DNA of 64,000 nucleotides from Caccoplasma sp905210875. GTDB taxonomy: Bacteria > Bacteroidota > Bacteroidia > Bacteroidales > UBA11471. A program made the position numbers and the translations under genes. Each line of letters begins with the position of its first letter. The first letter of the stretch is position 1. The stretch spans positions 558,001-622,000 of the forward strand of contig OZ007034.1 of assembly GCA_963931635.1 (NCBI GenBank), read 5' to 3'. This document shows positions 59,317 to 64,000 of this stretch, piece by piece. The notes below the pieces were generated by a model that made no database searches, was not told the origin of the DNA, and worked only from the letters and a program-made list of their open reading frames with translations.

Positions 59317-61647
59317 CTAGTAAACTACCGATTTAGCCTCTTTACCGGCTTTAATGTAGTATACACCGTGGGCGGGCAAAGTAATCGTGGCAGAACCGTT
59401 GATTACAGCTTCAGATGCAAGCAACGAACCGTTGGCAGCATAGAGTTCTACCGTAGCAGCGTCGGCATTACTTACCGTTACCTGATCGCCATTTTGTGCC
59501 ACAACAAGAGCGGTAACTTCGGCTTGAGCCTCTTCGATGGCAGAACCACCGGTCTCGGCCGTTACCTTGATGTTACCAATGAACTGATAGGTATAGTATT
59601 TTCTCGATACGGGCCAGCCATTAGCGTCCTTGTCGGTTCCGGCCATACCCGGACCTACGATGGGAGAGTCAACATCACCAATCCAGCGTACATACACAAC
59701 ATCTTGATTCTCGGCAGCAGCAGGCAGAGTAGCAATGGCATCGCGCCATGCATCACCCACAGAGTCGATTGTGATGGTGGTGAGAGTATTCCAACTTGCA
59801 TTGTCGAGCGAATACTCCATTTTCGTAGTCTTGTGCATACGGGCTTCGGCCAGGAGGACGGCAGAAACTTTCACACCGGTCATGCCTTTGGTCGAGAACT
59901 TGATGTAGTAGTAGTCGGGGTTAGCGCAGCAAGCCTTGGTAAGCTCTTCGTTATATCCGGCAGCAGCCTCTTCTTGTTCAACGACAACAGAGTCGAGACG
60001 GGTACGCAACAGTCCGGCCATGAAGAGTACGGGCTCTTCACTGCCGTTATAGATATAAGCTTTGTTGTTACGGCTTTGGCAACCGGTCGTGTCGGCATAG
60101 GTAACACCGTCAGCCGAATGTTCTACGGTCATAATACCAAATTGTCCGGCATTCTCGGTGCTAGCAGCATGGTTAGCAGCAAACGGAAGCGTAACGGTTT
60201 TGTTATTGCCGTCTTTGAGCTGACAGAAATCCCACAACAATTCATAGTCGGCCGAAACAACATTGGCAGTGAGGTTCAAGTCTCCCGTGAGGGTAATAGT
60301 ACGGTTCATTTCGCTCACACCGTCGTTCCAACCCATAAAGGTATTCAGGCCGTCGTGGAGGTCAATGCTTATCGTAATTTCGTCACCTACGAAATAAATG
60401 GCTTTCTCGGGTTGTACCGTAACCGAGGCAGTGGTAGAACCACCGGCGATAGAAACATTCACAGCAGCTTTTACGGGGAAGTCATCGAGATACCACTCTT
60501 CGGCACCTATATAAGTCGGATTACCTTCAATATCGGCACCGGCAGTATAAACTTTATACGATTTCAAGAGGGAGAAATCCTTGTTGTATCTGTCATAGAA
60601 ATCGTCCCATGCCAACTCGGCAGTAGCCATCGTATAGTTGTTGGTAGTATCGGCCGAAAGCCAAGTGTATTCACCGGTATCAGCATCTTTGTTGTTACCT
60701 GCACTCCACGATTTAAACCCTTCAATGACATTATTTGAACCATAAATCATACCATAAGTACATTTAATGATTCCGGGCTGAGCAGCGGCTTCAACATTCA
60801 ACTCATCGGTCCAATCGGGATAGAGGAACAAGTTGTTGTTGACATAAAAGTTCGATGCCATACCCATATAGTTGGATACATCGATAACATTAAAACCACT
60901 AGCACCTACAATAACCGTATTGTTCTCAAAGGTTACGGTACCATCTGTACGACCCGTTTCATCGGTAATATAGTTCATCGTAAAGATAGATTTCAAGTAA
61001 GGCAGGTCATAGAAGGTATTATTGCGGAATACCACCTCGATGGGCACTTGACCAAAGTAGATGCACGGCCAGTTATTTCCAGAGGTAATATTGGCATTGT
61101 AAACCCGGCAATTCACCATCTCGAAGTAATTGATCGATCCACCTTCCATATATGCACCGCTCTCATCTTTGGGCGGAACCGAACGATACACGGTACGAGG
61201 ATAGTTGGTAAAGTCGCAATTACGGAATGCCAATGTATCCATATCGACATACTTGCCATTGAAATAGAAAATCTGTCCCGAAGTTGCTGTATTACCACTG
61301 GTAAATTGAATGTTCAAATTCTCAAAAATCATACTCAGATCGCTACCGGGCTCGGTTCCGGCCTCGGCATCAAAACGCATTTGTACAACTGGGCGATAAT
61401 CGGTCGGGACACCAATTATCCAGAATTTACCGGCCGTAGGTACAGCTTTATAGGTTCCACTGGAAATCACAACGTCTGGACTCTCAGGATCTACAAAAAT
61501 AGTATCCATAGCCCCTTGAGTACGACTCAATGAACTCAACGCTGTAGTAAACTCTGCCGACGTAGTCACTATCCAACTATCGGCAACAGCCTGATAGGAT
61601 AGTGCCGTTGCCATAAAGGCGGCAGCAAGTGTAAAGATTTTTTTCAT
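59317..61647 (-). CDS. Secreted beta-helix protein 2 with C-terminal sorting-like domain
   Basis: The 776-residue paralog of the 56402-58729 product has the same layout: signal peptide MKKIFTLAAAFMATALSYQAVA, beta-helix-like region (about 60-325), InlB-repeat-like domain (about 395-465), galactose-binding-like domain (about 585-700) and the sorting-like C-terminus. The last 77 residues are identical in both, as is the DNA encoding them; a stretch around VPIEVVFRNNTFYDLPYLKS is also nearly identical, while the rest differs at many positions. It follows the susCD pair by 131 bp and has its own promoter and leader hairpin. Probably a surface glycan-binding or -cleaving protein; activity unknown. 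Confidence 0.75.
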   Translation of the reverse strand: MKKIFTLAAAFMATALSYQAVADSWIVTTSAEFTTALSSLSRTQGAMDTIFVDPESPDVVISSGTYKAVPTAGKFWIIGVPTDYRPVVQMRFDAEAGTEPGSDLSMIFENLNIQFTSGNTATSGQIFYFNGKYVDMDTLAFRNCDFTNYPRTVYRSVPPKDESGAYMEGGSINYFEMVNCRVYNANITSGNNWPCIYFGQVPIEVVFRNNTFYDLPYLKSIFTMNYITDETGRTDGTVTFENNTVIVGASGFNVIDVSNYMGMASNFYVNNNLFLYPDWTDELNVEAAAQPGIIKCTYGMIYGSNNVIEGFKSWSAGNNKDADTGEYTWLSADTTNNYTMATAELAWDDFYDRYNKDFSLLKSYKVYTAGADIEGNPTYIGAEEWYLDDFPVKAAVNVSIAGGSTTASVTVQPEKAIYFVGDEITISIDLHDGLNTFMGWNDGVSEMNRTITLTGDLNLTANVVSADYELLWDFCQLKDGNNKTVTLPFAANHAASTENAGQFGIMTVEHSADGVTYADTTGCQSRNNKAYIYNGSEEPVLFMAGLLRTRLDSVVVEQEEAAAGYNEELTKACCANPDYYYIKFSTKGMTGVKVSAVLLAEARMHKTTKMEYSLDNASWNTLTTITIDSVGDAWRDAIATLPAAAENQDVVYVRWIGDVDSPIVGPGMAGTDKDANGWPVSRKYYTYQFIGNIKVTAETGGSAIEEAQAEVTALVVAQNGDQVTVSNADAATVELYAANGSLLASEAVINGSATITLPAHGVYYIKAGKEAKSVVY

Positions 61648-61678
61648 AACTCTGATGTTTTTTATGGTTAGATATTTA

Positions 61679-61713
61679 TCCTAATCTTTGCTTTTTGATG
61701 GCAAAGATTAGGA
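61679..61713 (-). promoter_or_regulatory. Perfect 13-bp inverted repeat in the leader of beta-helix gene 2
   Basis: TCCTAATCTTTGC (61679-61691) and GCAAAGATTAGGA (61701-61713) pair perfectly around a 9-nt loop. On the minus strand it lies between the predicted promoter and the start codon at 61647 and is not followed by a T tract, so it is more likely a leader hairpin, either mRNA-stabilising or regulatory, than a terminator of susD. Confidence 0.6.
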
Positions 61714-61725
61714 TTTTGATACTTA

Positions 61726-61755
61726 CAAAGGTAAATAAATTATTTATTTTAGCAA
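61726..61755 (-). promoter_or_regulatory. Promoter of beta-helix gene 2
   Basis: On the minus strand TTG (61753-61755) and TACCTTTG (61726-61733) are 19 bp apart. It lies just after the susD stop codon, giving a leader of about 70 nt that contains the 13-bp inverted repeat. Confidence 0.55.
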
Positions 61756-61777
61756 GAATCTGAGAATATTAATTATC

Positions 61778-63562
61778 TTATAGACTCCAATCTATAAAAT
61801 AATTATTGGCGATTGAGGCCCGAACCTTTGCCTGCATGGCTGGCGAATATTTCGGAGCGATACGATTAGACACAATGGTATCGGCCTGTGCATCCCCGGC
61901 AGACTTATAACGCTCGGCCATCTTACAGAGGTAACTGTAAGACTTTCCTTCTCCCGTGTATTCGAGCAAATACTCGTCGGCCAAAGCGAGGTCGTAAATT
62001 TTTATACGCTCCTCCTCGGTAATGGCTCGTTGCACGCCGTTGGCATCGGTCACATAAATGTTTCCGTCTTCATCGGGCACAGGCAGGTCGTGTTCGGCAC
62101 CAAGGGCACAACCCACAATACCCACGTTGCCATAACCGCCAGATGTTCCAAACCAAGAGTTATACCGAGCGTCCCAACCGTCTTCAACAGGCACACCGTC
62201 GACACGGCCTTCGGCAAACTCATTTTCAAGTCCATTATTGAGAATAGTCTTGGCCTGATGCCAATTCCCCAGGTGATTTTCGGCTTCGGCCAACAGGAAA
62301 TGATAATCATGCCCGCGATACAAGATAATGGTAGGCTGTATCTCAAAAATATTGGTGCGCAAATACTCGGGAGTTGTTCCACCTTTACGACTGTAATAAT
62401 ACTTGGTAAAGGCGATCGAACCATTGATGGGATACATGGTAAGCAACTGAGTATAACTGCGGATATCGGTCTCGGCATAAGAATCCATTCCATACTGCGA
62501 AGGTTGCAGATAGAACCCGTCACCGGGATAGGCCGGGCAGAAATATTGAACCAGTCGGTTGCGCTGACCATTGTTATAGTCGTACATAATGCCACAGATA
62601 AGTTGGTAATCATAACCGACTTGTTCAGAAAAGAATATATTATAATAGTTGTGTGTCAAGGGTATACACAGATTATAATAGTAGTCAGGAGTTTTATCAG
62701 CAGGTACGGACCCATCGACATTGAGATACAAGTTATTGAGATACTCGAGAATATTATCACGAATCCATTGCCAGTCGGCTTGGCTGTTGGTATAGGAAGC
62801 TCTCCACGACATCAGCTCAGCACGCATGAGCAACCAGGGCGGGGTGAGATAGTTCCAGTAATCATATGCCGTATTCTGTGTTTCGGGATCAATCCATGCT
62901 GGCCAATCCATCTCCAAATCGGCGGCAAAATGGTTGCCATTGGCAAGCGTAATGCCGTTATCAAGCATTTCTATACACTTGTCGGCCACTTCATACATGG
63001 AATTAAGCGGCGTAAACGTCTTTGCATCGCTGAGGTCTTTAATCTCTTCGAGGGCATCATCGAAATATATGGCTTTACCATATATACGACCCAGGGTATA
63101 ATAGGCCCACACTTTTATGCGCAAAGCACTGCTGACAAGTTTGGGAAAATCGGCCGCAGCCGTCTCACTCATAGAGGAACCTATCTTCTGCTGGTACTCC
63201 GACATTTTGTCGAAGTAATCGTTACAAGCCGTAATAATCTCGTAGTAACAAGTAGGATCGGCATACTCATTGCCGTCGGTAGGTTCGTAATTATAAATAT
63301 TTTGCAAAGCTACCGGAGCATTGGGTGCAATTTCGAGGAAATTGCACCGCGTATCGGTAAGGAATATAGGATGATCGCCGGCATTCTGCATGCGAGTTAT
63401 GATACCCAGGAATCCACGATACATTTCATTCTCACTCGATATGTAATCATTGACATTGAGAATGTTGTCGGGGTCGGTATCGAAAAAGTCATCACACGCC
63501 GAAGTGAACACAGCCAGCGCGGCAGTCAGACCCAACAGGGAATATCGAAATATACGTTTCAT
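61778..63562 (-). CDS. SusD/RagB-family surface lipoprotein
   Basis: The 594-residue protein has a lipobox (VFTSAC, lipidated Cys23) followed by D-D, and the SusD scaffold: DFFDTDPDNILNVNDYISSENEMYRGFLGI (about 25-54), YEIITACNDYFDKM (about 106-119), RIKVWAYYTLGRIYGKAIYFDDAL (about 148-171), and RGHDYHFLLAEAENHLGNW (about 419-437). It captures ligand for the SusC porter encoded 6 bp upstream. It belongs to a longer SusD subgroup than the one at 8.9 kb (505 residues), and the two loci are not recent duplicates. Confidence 0.92.
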   Translation of the reverse strand: MKRIFRYSLLGLTAALAVFTSACDDFFDTDPDNILNVNDYISSENEMYRGFLGIITRMQNAGDHPIFLTDTRCNFLEIAPNAPVALQNIYNYEPTDGNEYADPTCYYEIITACNDYFDKMSEYQQKIGSSMSETAAADFPKLVSSALRIKVWAYYTLGRIYGKAIYFDDALEEIKDLSDAKTFTPLNSMYEVADKCIEMLDNGITLANGNHFAADLEMDWPAWIDPETQNTAYDYWNYLTPPWLLMRAELMSWRASYTNSQADWQWIRDNILEYLNNLYLNVDGSVPADKTPDYYYNLCIPLTHNYYNIFFSEQVGYDYQLICGIMYDYNNGQRNRLVQYFCPAYPGDGFYLQPSQYGMDSYAETDIRSYTQLLTMYPINGSIAFTKYYYSRKGGTTPEYLRTNIFEIQPTIILYRGHDYHFLLAEAENHLGNWHQAKTILNNGLENEFAEGRVDGVPVEDGWDARYNSWFGTSGGYGNVGIVGCALGAEHDLPVPDEDGNIYVTDANGVQRAITEEERIKIYDLALADEYLLEYTGEGKSYSYLCKMAERYKSAGDAQADTIVSNRIAPKYSPAMQAKVRASIANNYFIDWSL

Positions 63563-63568
63563 GGTCTA

Positions 63569-64000
63569 TTAGAAGTTTAAATTAAATCCGACTTTAATGG
63601 TGATAGGCAGCCCGACCTTGGCATAGTCAAAGCCTCTCATGCTTTCGCTGTAAGAGTAGTTGAACTCGGGGTCACTGCCCAGATAATCGGTCAACGTGAA
63701 AAGGTTCTCACCCGTTACGTAAATGGTTCCCGACTGGCAGAATTTCAACATTTTGTTGTCGAAATGGAAAGCCAGCGTGAGGGCACGCAACTTGAAGTAT
63801 GAGGCATCTTCTACCCAACGGTCGGAGAAAATATTATTTCCCGAGGGGTCGCCGTAGGCGGCACGCGGCATTTCGGTTACCTGGCCTTCGACCTGCCAAC
63901 GATTGAGCACAGCTGTCGACTGATTATAGAAAGTCGACATCGATTCGGTCTGCCGGCGCAATGCATTATAAGCCTTGTTACCCACGGAATAGCCAAAGTC
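63569..64000 (-). CDS. SusC/RagA-family transporter, C-terminal part (cut by window edge)
   Basis: Only the last 143 residues are inside the window; the frame stays open to base 64000. They show the end of a TonB-dependent barrel: YNQSTAVLNRWQVEGQVTEMPRAAYGDPSGNN (loop), RWVEDASYFKLRALTLAFHF (the strand typical of SusC near the end), IYVTGENLFTLTDYLGSDPEFNYSYSESMRGFDYAKVGLPITIKVGFNLNF with an aromatic C-terminus. It precedes susD by 6 bp on the same strand. Substrate not deducible; the downstream beta-helix proteins suggest a plant or host glycan. Confidence 0.92.
   Translation of the reverse strand, partial: DFGYSVGNKAYNALRRQTESMSTFYNQSTAVLNRWQVEGQVTEMPRAAYGDPSGNNIFSDRWVEDASYFKLRALTLAFHFDNKMLKFCQSGTIYVTGENLFTLTDYLGSDPEFNYSYSESMRGFDYAKVGLPITIKVGFNLNF

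Noticed and set aside
59305..63580. Long plus-strand open frames (477 codons at 59305-60738 and 516 codons at 62030-63580)
   Set aside because: They lie exactly antisense to the beta-helix gene 2 and susD, have low-complexity products without family resemblance, and arise from codon bias on the real strand.

Overview
The window is a chromosomal segment of a Bacteroidetes bacterium, almost certainly order Bacteroidales. The support is two SusC/SusD (RagA/RagB) pairs, an ExbB-ExbD-ExbD-TonB energy module, families largely confined to this phylum (DUF3256, DUF3822, DUF4861, DUF2027-Smr, a START-like protein), promoters of the Bacteroidetes type (TTG/TTTG, about 20 bp, TAnnTTTG), and a general lack of Shine-Dalgarno sequences. 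Base composition is near half G+C. A Barnesiella-like gut species would fit, but that is a guess. There is no prophage, insertion sequence, integrase or CRISPR-Cas locus.

Layout. 0-2.6 kb: a two-gene NTF2-like/iron-sulfur flavoprotein unit facing a Dda/RecD-like helicase. 2.9-11.7 kb: one co-directional locus of a TlpA-type thioredoxin protein, a kelch-like lipoprotein, SusC, SusD and a second thioredoxin-fold protein, with a strong hairpin just before susC. 12-27.7 kb: an M64 peptidase lipoprotein and housekeeping genes (DUF3822-rsmD, mutY, esterase, START-like, lptF/G-ribBA-tsaC, rhamnogalacturonan acetylesterase, CCA-transferase-like gene, split ThrE exporter, nucleotidyltransferase-like protein, DUF454). 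27.7-38.8 kb: tRNA-Met(CAU), an outer-membrane beta-barrel, DUF4861, an inositol monophosphatase, exbB-exbD-exbD-tonB, a small membrane protein-PstS-like-TPR operon, and class II aldolase. 39-56 kb: speA-truA-DMT transporter, DUF3256, HU, a 30-residue very basic protein, RNase G, uridine phosphorylase, a four-domain OmpA lipoprotein of PorE architecture with a glycosyltransferase, hisS-GNAT, DUF2027-Smr, and overlapping queA-queF. 56.4-64 kb: a second SusCD pair (susC cut by the window edge) followed on the same strand by two paralogous secreted beta-helix proteins.

How it works together. TonB, ExbB and ExbD energise SusC-type transporters. The SusD and kelch lipoproteins would capture substrate at the surface, and the two thioredoxin-fold proteins suggest redox handling tied to the first system. 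Pectin-related functions (rhamnogalacturonan acetylesterase, DUF4861, beta-helix proteins) are scattered rather than collected in one locus.

The most unusual structure is the paralogous beta-helix pair. The two genes share an identical 234-bp 3' block encoding a C-terminal sorting-like domain, and a second nearly identical 115-bp internal block, while the rest has diverged. One gene carries a predicted transcribed leader of about 445 nt built from three tandem copies of a two-part repeat of about 120 bp. Other leads are a candidate small RNA near 17.5 kb whose terminator is reused after the tRNA gene, and the small basic protein resembling the AURKAIP1/COX24 (mS38/bS22-like) ribosomal family.
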